Origin: Bacillota bacterium
GTDB lineage: Bacteria; Bacillota; Limnochordia; Darwinibacteriales; DTU012
Length of the DNA stretch: 22,997 nt
Reading direction: 5' to 3'
Assembly (NCBI GenBank): GCA_012521805.1
Contig: JAAYLQ010000019.1
Location: 1-22,997, forward strand
Shown here: positions 1 to 8,400 of the stretch, one piece after another
Numbering within the stretch: the first letter of the stretch is position 1
Layout of the letters: every line of letters begins with the position of its first letter
Program-made: the position numbers and the translations under genes
Notes under the pieces: generated by a model
Told to the model about the DNA's origin: nothing
Seen by the model: the letters and a program-made list of their open reading frames with translations, nothing else
Databases searched by the model: none

Positions 1-666
1 CCGAAGCTCTGCTACGTAATTATCGCTTTAAAAAGCGCAGCATATATCGGAAAATACGTGGTGATTGGATTTCCTGAGTTTAAAGAGTATCTGGATAAGG
101 ATGTCATTCTGCTGGAATGTGGAGAGTCCCTGGTGGATAACATTGAGATCGGGATGGACTATTTAGGAGCACAAAATCATGTGCTGGTTGTGACTTCGGA
201 TATCCCCATGCTGACTCAGGAGGCGGTTGATGACTTTATCCGGCGCTGCCAGGGCCATACCCAGGACTTGTTTTATCCGATTGTGAGTAAGACTGCCAAC
301 GACTTAGTATATCCAGGGGTAAAGCGAACTTACGTTCAGCTGAAGGATGGTATTTATACAGGCGGCAACATGGTGTTAATGGCACCTAAGTTTATCCGGG
401 AAGCGCGGCAGGTGATTCAGCAGGTGGTTAAGCTGAGAAAGAAGCCCTTTGCAATTGTAAAACTGCTTGGACCGCGGTTTTTGCTCAAGTTCATCTTAAA
501 ACAGCTGACCATCGTTGAGGTTGAGAACAGAGTTAAGCATCTGTTTAAGATTAATGCTAAAGCGATCATCACCTCTTATCCCCAAATTGGGACCGATGTT
601 GATAAACCCAGTGATTTAGAATTGGCCCAAAAGATTTTGCTCCAAAACCACAGCAAGGAGGCGTAA
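1..666 (+). CDS. MobA-like nucleotidyltransferase (NTP_transf_3 type), 5'-partial
   Basis: This is the 3' part of a gene that begins before the window. The frame is open from base 1 and reads straight into the domain, so the GTG at 58 is probably internal and not the start. The visible protein resembles the C-terminal two thirds of MobA-like nucleotidyltransferases, which move a nucleotidyl group from an NTP onto a phosphorylated acceptor. The key visible motif is VTSDIPML (bases about 193-216), whose Asp is the expected metal and nucleotide ligand. The N-terminal glycine-rich NTP-binding loop lies outside the window. The C-terminal part is basic and helical (LRKKPFAIVKLLGPRFLLKF), perhaps membrane-associated. 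The stop lies 1 nt before purR, so the two are probably cotranscribed. The acceptor substrate cannot be told from sequence; molybdopterin is not implied. Confidence 0.75.
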   Translation, partial: PKLCYVIIALKSAAYIGKYVVIGFPEFKEYLDKDVILLECGESLVDNIEIGMDYLGAQNHVLVVTSDIPMLTQEAVDDFIRRCQGHTQDLFYPIVSKTANDLVYPGVKRTYVQLKDGIYTGGNMVLMAPKFIREARQVIQQVVKLRKKPFAIVKLLGPRFLLKFILKQLTIVEVENRVKHLFKINAKAIITSYPQIGTDVDKPSDLELAQKILLQNHSKEA

Positions 667-667
667 T

Positions 668-1489
668 ATGCGTCGAAGCCAGCGCATAGCGGTTATTACC
701 AAACTGCTTGTCGAAAATCCATATAAAATATACTCATTAACCGACTTTGCTAAAATGCTTGGAGCGGCTAAATCAACCCTAAGCGAAGACCTGGCGGTAA
801 TTCGAGAAACATTTGCCGATATGGGACTGGGCAAAATTGAGACAATAACTGGAGCTGCAGGCGGAGCCCGCTATCTGCCCAAGCTGTCTAATGCAGCCTT
901 ATTGGCTCGGGTGGAAAAAATATGTGAAAAGCTGGAAGACCCGACTCGAATACTCGCAGGTGGTTTTATCTATCTAAATGATTTCGCATCCGATCCAAAC
1001 CTTGTCAGCGAAATTGGTGAGATGTTTGCAGCCCATTTCGCAGCAGTTGAGCCAGAGTATGTTGTTACAGTGGAAACATCTGGAATCCCAATCGCATTGA
1101 TGACTGCCCATTATTTAAATATTCCTATGGTAGTAGTCCGGCGGGTTTCCCAAATCAGCGAAGGCTCAGTGTTGACTGTCAACTATGTATCTGGTTCTTC
1201 CCACCGCATTCAAACCATGTCTCTTGCCCGCAGGGCCCTGCCGGTCGGGTCCCGAGTGCTGCTGGTTGATGACTTTATGCGGGCCGGAGGAACACTGCGC
1301 GGCTTAATGGAGCTGATGACAGAGTTTGAATCCGAAGTGGTTGGAATGGGTGTGTTGATTGAGATGGAACTAGCCTCTCCTAAATTGGTTCAAGATTATG
1401 TTTCCTTTATCAACCTGCACCAAATTGATCCGGTTAATCAAGTTGTTAAAGCTGCTCCAGCATCTTGGATTCAGAACTCAGCAGACTGA
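668..1489 (+). CDS. purR: PurR-type purine operon repressor
   Basis: This is a 273-residue regulator with the two-domain layout of Bacillota PurR (B. subtilis PurR is 285 aa). Residues about 1-70 form a winged helix (YSLTDFAKMLGAAKSTLSED region). The rest is a type I phosphoribosyltransferase fold with the PRPP loop VLLVDDFMRAGGT at about 197-209. In the family, PurR represses purine synthesis and transport genes and is released by PRPP; it has no transferase activity. A strong SD (AAGGAGG) sits just before ATG 668, overlapping the end of the preceding gene. Its effector is made by prs, 1.7 kb downstream. No intergenic promoter is visible, so it is read from upstream. The close spacing and full-length match make the call firm. 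Its target sites were not searched for outside the window. Confidence 0.93.
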   Translation: MRRSQRIAVITKLLVENPYKIYSLTDFAKMLGAAKSTLSEDLAVIRETFADMGLGKIETITGAAGGARYLPKLSNAALLARVEKICEKLEDPTRILAGGFIYLNDFASDPNLVSEIGEMFAAHFAAVEPEYVVTVETSGIPIALMTAHYLNIPMVVVRRVSQISEGSVLTVNYVSGSSHRIQTMSLARRALPVGSRVLLVDDFMRAGGTLRGLMELMTEFESEVVGMGVLIEMELASPKLVQDYVSFINLHQIDPVNQVVKAAPASWIQNSAD

Positions 1490-1501
1490 TAGGATTTTAT
1501 G

Positions 1502-1530
1502 TTGATCTTACCTACAGGTTTTGTTATACT
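1502..1530 (+). promoter_or_regulatory. Sigma-A promoter of tRNA-Gln
   Basis: TTGATC (1502-1507), 17-nt spacer, TATACT (1525-1530). It begins 13 nt after the purR stop, and the predicted start lies just ahead of the mature tRNA 5' end at 1543. Confidence 0.75.
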
Positions 1531-1542
1531 CTACTTAGACGT

Positions 1543-1615
1543 TGGGGTGTGGCCAAGTGGTTTAAGGCTCAGGACTCTGACTCCTGGATCCCCGGTTCGA
1601 ATCCGGGCACCCCTG
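1543..1615 (+). tRNA. tRNA-Gln (anticodon CUG)
   Basis: A complete cloverleaf can be folded. The acceptor arms are 1543-1549 and 1608-1614. The anticodon stem is CAGGA/TCCTG with loop CTCTGAC, giving anticodon CTG at 1577-1579. The T arm is CCCGG-TTCGAAT-CCGGG. The discriminator base is G1615, as expected for Gln. The 1-72 position reads U-U instead of the usual U-A; a weak first pair is typical of tRNA-Gln. The encoded 3' end is GCCT, so CCA must be added after transcription. Confidence 0.95.
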
Positions 1616-1628
1616 CCTTTTTTTCGTT

Positions 1629-1657
1629 CTCACCTCAGTATCGGAGGGAGTTTTTTT
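1629..1657 (+). terminator. Rho-independent terminator of tRNA-Gln
   Basis: Stem CTC(A)CCTC / GAGGGAG, 7 bp with one bulged A, a 7-nt loop, then seven T (1651-1657). It closes the tRNA-Gln unit 13 nt after the discriminator base. Confidence 0.8.
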
Positions 1658-1747
1658 ATTTCCTTAACAATTTTTTGATCAGTCTGCATAACATGTTGCG
1701 TATGTGCTGAAAAGTCGCAATAGACTGTCAAAATATAATAGGAAGGG

Positions 1748-1776
1748 TTCACGCACTCAGTCACGAAAACTATTAT
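1748..1776 (+). promoter_or_regulatory. Candidate sigma-A promoter of glmU
   Basis: TTCACG (1748-1753), 17-nt spacer, TATTAT (1771-1776): 4/6 and 5/6 matches with ideal spacing. A start near 1783 would give a short leader that contains the SD at 1801-1808. A second TATAAT at 1734-1739 has no -35 partner. A sigma-H-like reading (TCACGAAAA, N11, GGCGAATTT, 1761-1789) is also possible but weaker evidence. Confidence 0.4.
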
Positions 1777-1812
1777 GTTTGGCGAATTTTTTATGTGATG
1801 AGGGGGAGAAAA

Positions 1813-3171
1813 TTGGTCACTAGTGCGATTGTGTTAGCAGCTGGGCAGGGCCAACGGATGAAATCTGAGCTTCCCAAACCACTGCATAAAGTCTGCGGGA
1901 TACCTATGGTTAAGTTGATTGTAGATAATGTTTGTGCCGCTGGGTTCGATCGAGTTTACCTAGTGGTGGGTCACGGCGGAGATCAGGTGCGCCAAGCAGT
2001 ACCGCATACTGAGTATGTTGTCCAAGAGGAACAGCTGGGAACAGGGCACGCGGTGGATCAGTGCCGTGAGGTGCTAGCTGATTTTGATGGTCCAGTGTTA
2101 GTTACTTATGCGGATACACCGCTGTTTCGCGTTGAAACTTTTAAAGCAGTGCTTGAGTTTCATCAAAAACAGGGGGCTGCTGCAACGGTTATTACTGCTG
2201 AATTTGCAGATCCTACCGGATACGGCCGCGTAATCAGGGATGATAGGGGGTATATCCGCCAAATTGTTGAGGAAAAGGATGCCTCTGACAGTGAAAAGCA
2301 GATTAAGGAAATCAATACTGGGACTTACTGCTTTGACAGCAGGCTGCTGTTTCAATATTTAAAAGAAATTACCCCAGATAATGCCCAGGCGGAATACTAC
2401 CTGCCAGATGTAATACCTCTTATGATCCGTGATGGACATCTTGCTGCTGCCTACCTACTGCAGGATGCTGAAGAATCCATTGGTGTCAATGATCGGGTTC
2501 AGTTAGCTCAAGCAGAGCAGATTCTGCGGCGGCGGATCTGTACTGAACATATGCTCAATGGTGTTACGATAATCAATCCAGACCAGACTTATATTGAACC
2601 AAATTGTGAAATCGGACGCGACAGCGTGATTTACCCCAATACCTATATTCAAAAATGGGCAAAAATCGGAAAAAATTGTTCTGTGGGACCAAATGTACGT
2701 TTAGAGGCAGCGGTTCTTGGGGATCATGTTACTATAGAACAAGCAGTAGTGCTTGAAAGCAGCATTGGCAGTGAAACAACGGTTGGACCATTCGCCTATA
2801 TTCGACCGGGCACAAGGATTGGTTCCAGATGCCGAATCGGTGATTTTGTTGAAGTGAAGAACAGTCAAGTGGCGGATCAGAGTAAAATCCCCCATTTAGC
2901 TTATGTTGGCGATGCAGTTATTGGATCGGGTGTCAATATTGGTTGTGGTGCCATTACAGTCAATTATGACGGCAAACAAAAGCATCAAACAATTATTGAA
3001 GACAACTGTTTTATCGGCAGCAATTCAAATCTAATTGCTCCTGTTAAGATTAATCAAGGAGCGTATGTCGCAGCTGGCTCAACCATAACGAAAGAAGTAC
3101 CGGCAAACAGCCTGGCAATTGGCAGAGCACGACAAGTAAATAAAGAGGGATGGAAAAAGACGGAGGGCTAG
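1813..3171 (+). CDS. glmU: Bifunctional GlcN-1-P acetyltransferase / GlcNAc-1-P uridyltransferase GlmU
   Basis: GlmU makes UDP-GlcNAc, the cytoplasmic precursor of peptidoglycan. It acetylates glucosamine-1-phosphate and then transfers UMP to it. The N-terminal pyrophosphorylase domain (about 1-230) opens with the signature LAAGQGQRM and KPLHK. The C-terminal domain (about 250-452) is a left-handed beta helix of hexapeptide repeats with the acetyltransferase histidine at about residue 361 (IPHLAYVGD) and the GAITVNYDGKQKH segment. I chose TTG 1813 as start because AGGGGG (1801-1806) sits 6 nt ahead of it and the protein then begins MVTSAIVLAAG, the usual family length. Upstream GTG 1795 and ATG 1798 have no SD and would place the SD inside the gene. 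prs follows 3 nt after the stop. spoVG, which lies between purR and glmU in Bacillus, is absent. Confidence 0.95.
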   Translation: MVTSAIVLAAGQGQRMKSELPKPLHKVCGIPMVKLIVDNVCAAGFDRVYLVVGHGGDQVRQAVPHTEYVVQEEQLGTGHAVDQCREVLADFDGPVLVTYADTPLFRVETFKAVLEFHQKQGAAATVITAEFADPTGYGRVIRDDRGYIRQIVEEKDASDSEKQIKEINTGTYCFDSRLLFQYLKEITPDNAQAEYYLPDVIPLMIRDGHLAAAYLLQDAEESIGVNDRVQLAQAEQILRRRICTEHMLNGVTIINPDQTYIEPNCEIGRDSVIYPNTYIQKWAKIGKNCSVGPNVRLEAAVLGDHVTIEQAVVLESSIGSETTVGPFAYIRPGTRIGSRCRIGDFVEVKNSQVADQSKIPHLAYVGDAVIGSGVNIGCGAITVNYDGKQKHQTIIEDNCFIGSNSNLIAPVKINQGAYVAAGSTITKEVPANSLAIGRARQVNKEGWKKTEG

Positions 3172-3174
3172 CAA

Positions 3175-4128
3175 GTGATAATGAACAAGTGTGATAAAAA
3201 ATTGAAAATCTTTACTGGGAATGCCAATCCTCAGTTGGCCAGAAGTATTGCGGAATGCTTGGGCGAAGAACTGGGTTTGGCCGAGGTAGGCAGATTTAAA
3301 GATGGTGAGATCAGTATTAAGATCCACGAAACAGTGCGCGGCCGTGAAGTTTTTATTATCCAGCCGACTCATAAACCAACTGCTGAAAATTTGATGGAAC
3401 TGCTGCTCCTGATTGATGCCATGAAGCGGGCATCGGCAAAGATGATCGCAGCTGTAGTCCCCTACTATGGCTATGCGCGGCAGGATCGGAAAACTCAACC
3501 GCGGGATTCAATTGGAGCGAAATTAGTAGCAAATCTCCTCACCGCTGCCGGAGCGGATCGGGTAGTTACCATGGATCTGCACGCAGATCAAATTCAAGGC
3601 TTTTTCGATATTCCCGTGGACAATTTGCGGGCGCTGCCAATCATTGAGGAGTATATCAGATCAAAGGATCTTGATGATTTAATGGTAGTAGCTCCTGATG
3701 TAGGTGGAGTAGTGCGGGCAAGAAGCTTAGCTAACCGCCTGAACTGCCCTATCGCAATTGTGGATAAGCGGCGTCCCGCAGCCAATGTGTCCCAAGTGAT
3801 GAATATCATCGGTAATGTTGAAGGCAAAACCTGCGTTCTGTTTGATGATATGATCGATACCGGCGGTACTATTGTCAACAGCGCGGAAGCGTTGATGAAA
3901 AACGGAGCCAAAGCGGTATTTGCCTGCTGTACTCACGCAGTTTTCTCGGGACAAGCTCCGGAACTGCTGCAGCAGAGCCCCCTTAAGGAGGTAATTGTCA
4001 CCGATACCATCAATATTTCTCAAGATCGGATGTTCCCCAAACTAAAGGTACTGTCAGTGGCATCACTCTTTGCCGAAGCGATCAAGCGCATTTTTGAAGA
4101 ACAGCCGGTAAGCAAGCTGTTTGACTAA
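3175..4128 (+). CDS. prs: Ribose-phosphate pyrophosphokinase (PRPP synthetase)
   Basis: This cytoplasmic enzyme transfers pyrophosphate from ATP to ribose-5-phosphate. The product, PRPP, feeds nucleotide, His and Trp synthesis and is the effector of PurR. The 317-residue length is standard. Visible motifs are FKDGE near the N terminus, VVPYYGYARQDRK (ATP-binding region), MDLHADQIQGFF and the PRPP loop VLFDDMIDTGGT at about 221-232. GTG 3175 was chosen over ATG 3181 because GGAGGG (3162-3167) lies 7 nt from the GTG. It starts 3 nt after the glmU stop, the conserved Bacillota glmU-prs pair, and so is probably translated from the same mRNA. A promoter for rplY overlaps its 3' end. Confidence 0.97.
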   Translation: MIMNKCDKKLKIFTGNANPQLARSIAECLGEELGLAEVGRFKDGEISIKIHETVRGREVFIIQPTHKPTAENLMELLLLIDAMKRASAKMIAAVVPYYGYARQDRKTQPRDSIGAKLVANLLTAAGADRVVTMDLHADQIQGFFDIPVDNLRALPIIEEYIRSKDLDDLMVVAPDVGGVVRARSLANRLNCPIAIVDKRRPAANVSQVMNIIGNVEGKTCVLFDDMIDTGGTIVNSAEALMKNGAKAVFACCTHAVFSGQAPELLQQSPLKEVIVTDTINISQDRMFPKLKVLSVASLFAEAIKRIFEEQPVSKLFD

Positions 4129-4150
4129 GTTTTAACAACGATGTTATAAT
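4121..4150 (+). promoter_or_regulatory. Sigma-A promoter of rplY
   Basis: TTGACT (4121-4126), 18-nt spacer, TATAAT (4145-4150). The -35 box overlaps the last codons and stop of prs. The following AAAAGGAGGAG is the rplY SD. It allows bL25 and the genes behind it to be expressed independently of glmU-prs. Confidence 0.75.
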
Positions 4151-4182
4151 ATAGCAGCGAGTGGTGAAAAGGAGGAGTTTTT

Positions 4183-4803
4183 ATGGCTAATTATCCACTT
4201 ACAGCTGAAGTACGCACCGCTTTTGGGACAAACGCTGTAAAGAAACTACGTCGCGATAAATTAATTCCCGGCAATATTTATGGTCACAACAAAGAAAATG
4301 TTAATGTCGTAGTTGTACAGCGCGAACTCGAAAAAGCACTTGAATCCGGTGAACCTTTGTTCGATGTAACTATTAGCGGTGAGAAAAAAGTAGTTCTGGT
4401 TAAAGACCTGCAGCGTCATCCTGTTAGGGGAGACATTCAGCACGTTGATTTCTATGAGGTTTCTATGGACAGGCCAGTAGATACAACCGTCCCTGTCGTG
4501 CTCGAAGGTGAAGACGCACGGGAATCTGATGGCGGTATTGTGGGCCTTGTTGTAAGAGAGCTGAACATTTCCTGCTTACCAACGGATATTCCCGAAAGTA
4601 TTGCAGTAGATGTGTCCCAATTAGTAATAGGAGATACTTTAACAGTTGCCGACCTCAAGGTTGATCAAGGAATTACTGTTAATCATGACCCAGACGAAGT
4701 AATTGTTACAGTTACTGCTCCTGCAAAAGCAGATGAAGCAGAAGCAACTGAAGGTGAAGATGCTGAGGCTGAAGCTGAGGCAGAAACAGAAGCAGAGGAA
4801 TAG
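4183..4803 (+). CDS. rplY: 50S ribosomal protein bL25 / general stress protein CTC
   Basis: The protein is 206 aa, the long CTC/TL5 form of bL25. An N-terminal L25 domain (about 1-92) binds 5S rRNA on the large subunit, and a C-terminal TL5-type beta domain follows (about 95-180). The last 25 or so residues are an acidic Ala/Glu tail (about 182-206), common in this group and probably disordered. The start is ATG 4183 behind AAAAGGAGGAG. It has its own promoter overlapping the prs stop. The gene is a conserved neighbour of prs and pth. In B. subtilis ctc is a sigma-B stress gene; the promoter seen here looks like sigma-A instead. Confidence 0.95.
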   Translation: MANYPLTAEVRTAFGTNAVKKLRRDKLIPGNIYGHNKENVNVVVVQRELEKALESGEPLFDVTISGEKKVVLVKDLQRHPVRGDIQHVDFYEVSMDRPVDTTVPVVLEGEDARESDGGIVGLVVRELNISCLPTDIPESIAVDVSQLVIGDTLTVADLKVDQGITVNHDPDEVIVTVTAPAKADEAEATEGEDAEAEAEAETEAEE

Positions 4804-4832
4804 GCATAAATTAGAAAATAGGAGAGACAGAA

Positions 4833-4865
4833 GCAAAGGAATGCACATTTTGTGCGTTCCTTTGC
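4833..4865 (+). other. 15-bp hairpin in the rplY-pth gap
   Basis: Arms 4833-4847 (GCAAAGGAATGCACA) and 4851-4865 (TGTGCGTTCCTTTGC) pair over 15 bp with a single G-U and a TTT loop. No T-run follows, so it is not a standard terminator. The pth SD (GGAGG, 4872-4876) begins 6 nt after the stem. It may act in processing, mRNA stability or attenuation of pth-mfd. Confidence 0.6.
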
Positions 4866-4884
4866 AGCTGTGGAGGCTTTTACT

Positions 4885-5454
4885 GTGAAAGTGATTGTAG
4901 GATTAGGCAATCCGGGCAGACAATACGAGCACACTAGGCATAATGCAGGTTTTTGGGTAGTTGATGAACTTGCCCGGCGGTGGAATATTAATCTAAATAG
5001 TAAAAAATTTCGTTCAATTGTTGCGGAGGGTCACTATGCAGGCGAAAAAGTGGTCCTTGTTAAACCCCAAACTTATATGAATCTCAGTGGTTTGGCTGTC
5101 CAGGAGATCGTCAGGTATTGGCCTGTTGATTTTGCTGATCTGCTGGTAATTTATGATGATCTAGACATGGATCCGTACCGCATTAGGCTGAGAAGTAAAG
5201 GCAGCAGCGGCGGACATAGAGGAGTGGCAAGCATTATTGATCTTCTGCAAACCGATGAGTTTCCCCGCCTCAAAATCGGCATTGGTAGGCCGCAGGGGTC
5301 CATGTCGGTACCGGATTATGTGTTAGCTCAGCTCTCTCCAGAAGAGTTAGCGGCTTATCAGGATGCGGTGCAGCAGTGCGCTGATGCTGTAGAGGCGTGG
5401 ATAAGCTTAGGAATTGAGCAGGCTATGAATCAATATAATAGTACTAAGAAATGA
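4885..5454 (+). CDS. pth: Peptidyl-tRNA hydrolase
   Basis: Pth cleaves the ester bond of peptidyl-tRNAs that drop off stalled ribosomes, recycling tRNA in the cytoplasm. The protein is 189 aa, near the usual family size. The signature GLGNPG (Asn9) and HTRHN (catalytic His19) are intact, as is the YDDLDMD segment holding the conserved Asp. SSGGHRGV, another family block, is also present. I chose GTG 4885 because GGAGG (4872-4876) lies 8 nt upstream and the protein then starts MKVIVGLGNPG. An earlier in-frame GTG at 4852 lies inside the hairpin and has no SD. Its stop lies upstream of the preferred mfd start and overlaps the alternative mfd ATG by 4 nt. Confidence 0.95.
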   Translation: MKVIVGLGNPGRQYEHTRHNAGFWVVDELARRWNINLNSKKFRSIVAEGHYAGEKVVLVKPQTYMNLSGLAVQEIVRYWPVDFADLLVIYDDLDMDPYRIRLRSKGSSGGHRGVASIIDLLQTDEFPRLKIGIGRPQGSMSVPDYVLAQLSPEELAAYQDAVQQCADAVEAWISLGIEQAMNQYNSTKK

Positions 5455-5483
5455 GTTGGCATTGGCGATTGGAGGAAGGGAAG

Positions 5484-8400
5484 TTGTCGTTACACGGCTT
5501 AGTAGACTTGATCAGCCAGTCAAGGGAATTCCAGGCGATTCGTGAGAAAACAGCCAGGCACGAAAAACAGCTGATCTTAGGGTTATCAGGCTCACAGCGC
5601 AGTCTGATGACTGCTGTTATGGCAGACCCGCAAATTGTAACTATGTTTATCGGCTATAACCAGCACCAGGTGGAAACAATAGCCCAGGATCTCACCAATT
5701 TGCTGCCGGATCGCCCGGTTTTGGTTTTTAATCCTCACGAACTGCTGCCCCATGAGGAAGCAGTAATTGACTGGGAGCTGCGGAAAAGCCGATTGGATGT
5801 TTTAAAGCAGATTCGTGAACCAGGCAGCATTATCTGTGCGTCGGTTCAAGCCTTGAGTGAAGCGCTGATTGATCCCCGCCTGTTTTACCAGCACACGCTA
5901 ACTATAGATATTAACAGCCGCATTGATTTAGAGCAGTTTACTGGAGAACTGCTCAAGCTTGGCTACGAGCGGGTAGATATGGTTGAAAGTTACGGACAGT
6001 TCAGCATTCGCGGCGGCATTATTGATATTTATTCTTTTACCGAAGAACATCCAGTGCGGATCGAACTGTTTGATGATGAAGTTGATTCGATAAGAATTTT
6101 CGCAATTGAGGATCAGCTTTCAGTGGAAAAAGTGGAGCAGGTGGTTATTTTTCCTGCGCGGGAGCGGCTTTTTATCGGCGGTGATCTGGAACAGATTAAG
6201 GAACGTATTTGGCAGGATGCCCAGGAGCAGAGTGACAAGCTGTTAAAAGCTGGCAGGGGGGAGGCTGCTGATAATCTGCTCTCCAAAACAGCACACAACC
6301 TCGAATTGTTAGAAAGTAAAAACTATTATCCTGGGGTTGATCAATACCTGCCCTATTTTTCGCAAGCCTACACCCTCCTGGATTACCTGCCGTCAGAAAG
6401 CTTAATCATTGTAAGTGAACCTGCTCGGATTAAAGAGCATCACAAAATCTATCTGCAGGAGATTGGGGAAACAATCTCAGGTTTGCTGGCTAACGGACGA
6501 GTTCTGCCGAAAATGGTAGAGATTTTTGTCGAGTGGACCGATTTGTGGAAGCAGATCCACTCCCACGATTACTCCCTTTACCTGTCCGTTTTAGATAAAC
6601 GGATTCCGGAGATGGGCACACCAGCTGTACACCTAATGTCAACCAAATCTCCGGAGCATTACCAAGCAGATTTAGAGGGCTTTGTGAAGAAAATTCAGCA
6701 GAGCCGCAAACAGTATTACCGGATCTTGTTAGTGGTTTCTACCGAGGAACGGGGTCATAAATTAGTCGATTTTTTGAAGGAGTACGATGTTCCTGCTCAG
6801 TATGTGGACAACGTAGAAAATAAACTGAAGGTCGGGAACTGTATCGTGACTACCGGCAGTTTAGAAACTGGTATGGATTATCCTGGGTACAAGCTGCTGA
6901 TTATTACAGAACTGGAAATTTACGGCAGGCGGAGGGCAAAGCGGCGGGTTAACCGCACAGACAAACAGGTGCGGTTAACTGAAGCAGATCTTAAAGTTGG
7001 AGATTATGTTGTCCATGTCAACCACGGAATCGGTCAGTACCTAGGGATTGAAACACTAGAAGTCCAGGGAACCCACAAGGACTATTTGTTAATTCGGTTT
7101 GCAGGTAAAGACCGCTTGTATGTACCTACTGATCAAATCGGGCTGCTCCAGCGCTATGTCGGTTTATCTGAACAGCCGCCTAAACTTTCGAAATTAGGCG
7201 GGGCGGAGTGGGTCCGGGTTAAAAATCGTGTGAAAGAGTCTGTTCAAGATTTAGCAGAAGGTCTGATCAAACTTTATGCTGAGCGGGAAGCGAGCGAAGG
7301 TTTTCAGTTTCCTGAGGATACCCCATGGCAGGCTGAATTTGAGGACGCTTTTCCTTATGAAGAAACACCGGATCAACTGCGGGCTATTGAAGAAGTGAAA
7401 AAGGATATGGAAAAGCCAAGACCAATGGATCGCCTGCTGTGCGGTGATGTTGGCTACGGCAAAACAGAAGTTGCGATTCGGGCTTGTTTTAAAGCGGTCA
7501 ATGCTGGCAAGCAGGCTGCAGTCCTGGTGCCGACCACGATTTTAGCTCAACAGCATTACCGCACCTTTGCAGAACGGTTTGAAGATTACCCGATTAAAAT
7601 TGGAGTTTTATCGCGGTTTCAGTCAGCCGCAGAGCAGAAACAAGTAATTAAAGGTCTTAAGGACGGTACAGTCGATATTGTAATTGGTACCCACAGACTG
7701 CTTTCTAAAGATGTTACTTATCATGATTTAGGCTTAGTAATCGTTGATGAAGAGCAGCGCTTTGGAGTTGCTCAAAAAGAAAAGCTGAAAGAAATCGCCA
7801 AAAATGTGGACGTTCTTACGCTATCAGCCACACCCATTCCCCGCACCCTGCACATGGCTTTAGTAGGGGTGAGGGATATGAGCTTAATTGAAACCCCGCC
7901 GGAAGAACGGTTTCCAATCCGTACCTATGTGATGGAATGGGATGACCAAACTATTGCCCAGGCTATTAAACGGGAGTTGGGCCGGCAGGGACAAGTCTAT
8001 TTCGTTTACAATCGAGTGCGGGGCATTGACTCTATGTATCAGCGCCTGCAGAATCTGGTACCTGATGCGAGAATTGCCATCGCCCACGGCCAGATGGATG
8101 AAAATCGCTTGGAGCGGGTTATGCTCGATTTTTATAATGGTGAATACGACATTTTGCTCTGTACAACAATTATCGAAACCGGTATGGATATCAGCAATGT
8201 TAATACTCTAGTTATTTATGACGCGGATCATCTCGGCTTGGCTCAGCTGTATCAGCTGCGGGGTCGCGTAGGTCGCACAAATCGTGTCGCATATGCGTAT
8301 TTTACCTATCGGAAGGATAAAATACTAACAGAGGACGCAGAAAAGCGTCTCCAGGCCCTTAAAGAGTTTTCTGAGCTGGGTTCAGGCATTAAGATAGCCA

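Noticed and set aside
1465..1710. 81-codon plus-strand reading frame across the purR end and tRNA-Gln
   Set aside because: It runs through a clear tRNA, promoter and terminator and has no SD.
4852..4884. GTG 4852 as the pth start
   Set aside because: It lies inside the 15-bp hairpin, has no SD and adds residues absent from the family.
4639..4934. Minus-strand frames rich in Ser/Ala or Cys/Phe opposite the rplY tail
   Set aside because: They are shadows of the repetitive acidic codons of the bL25 tail.
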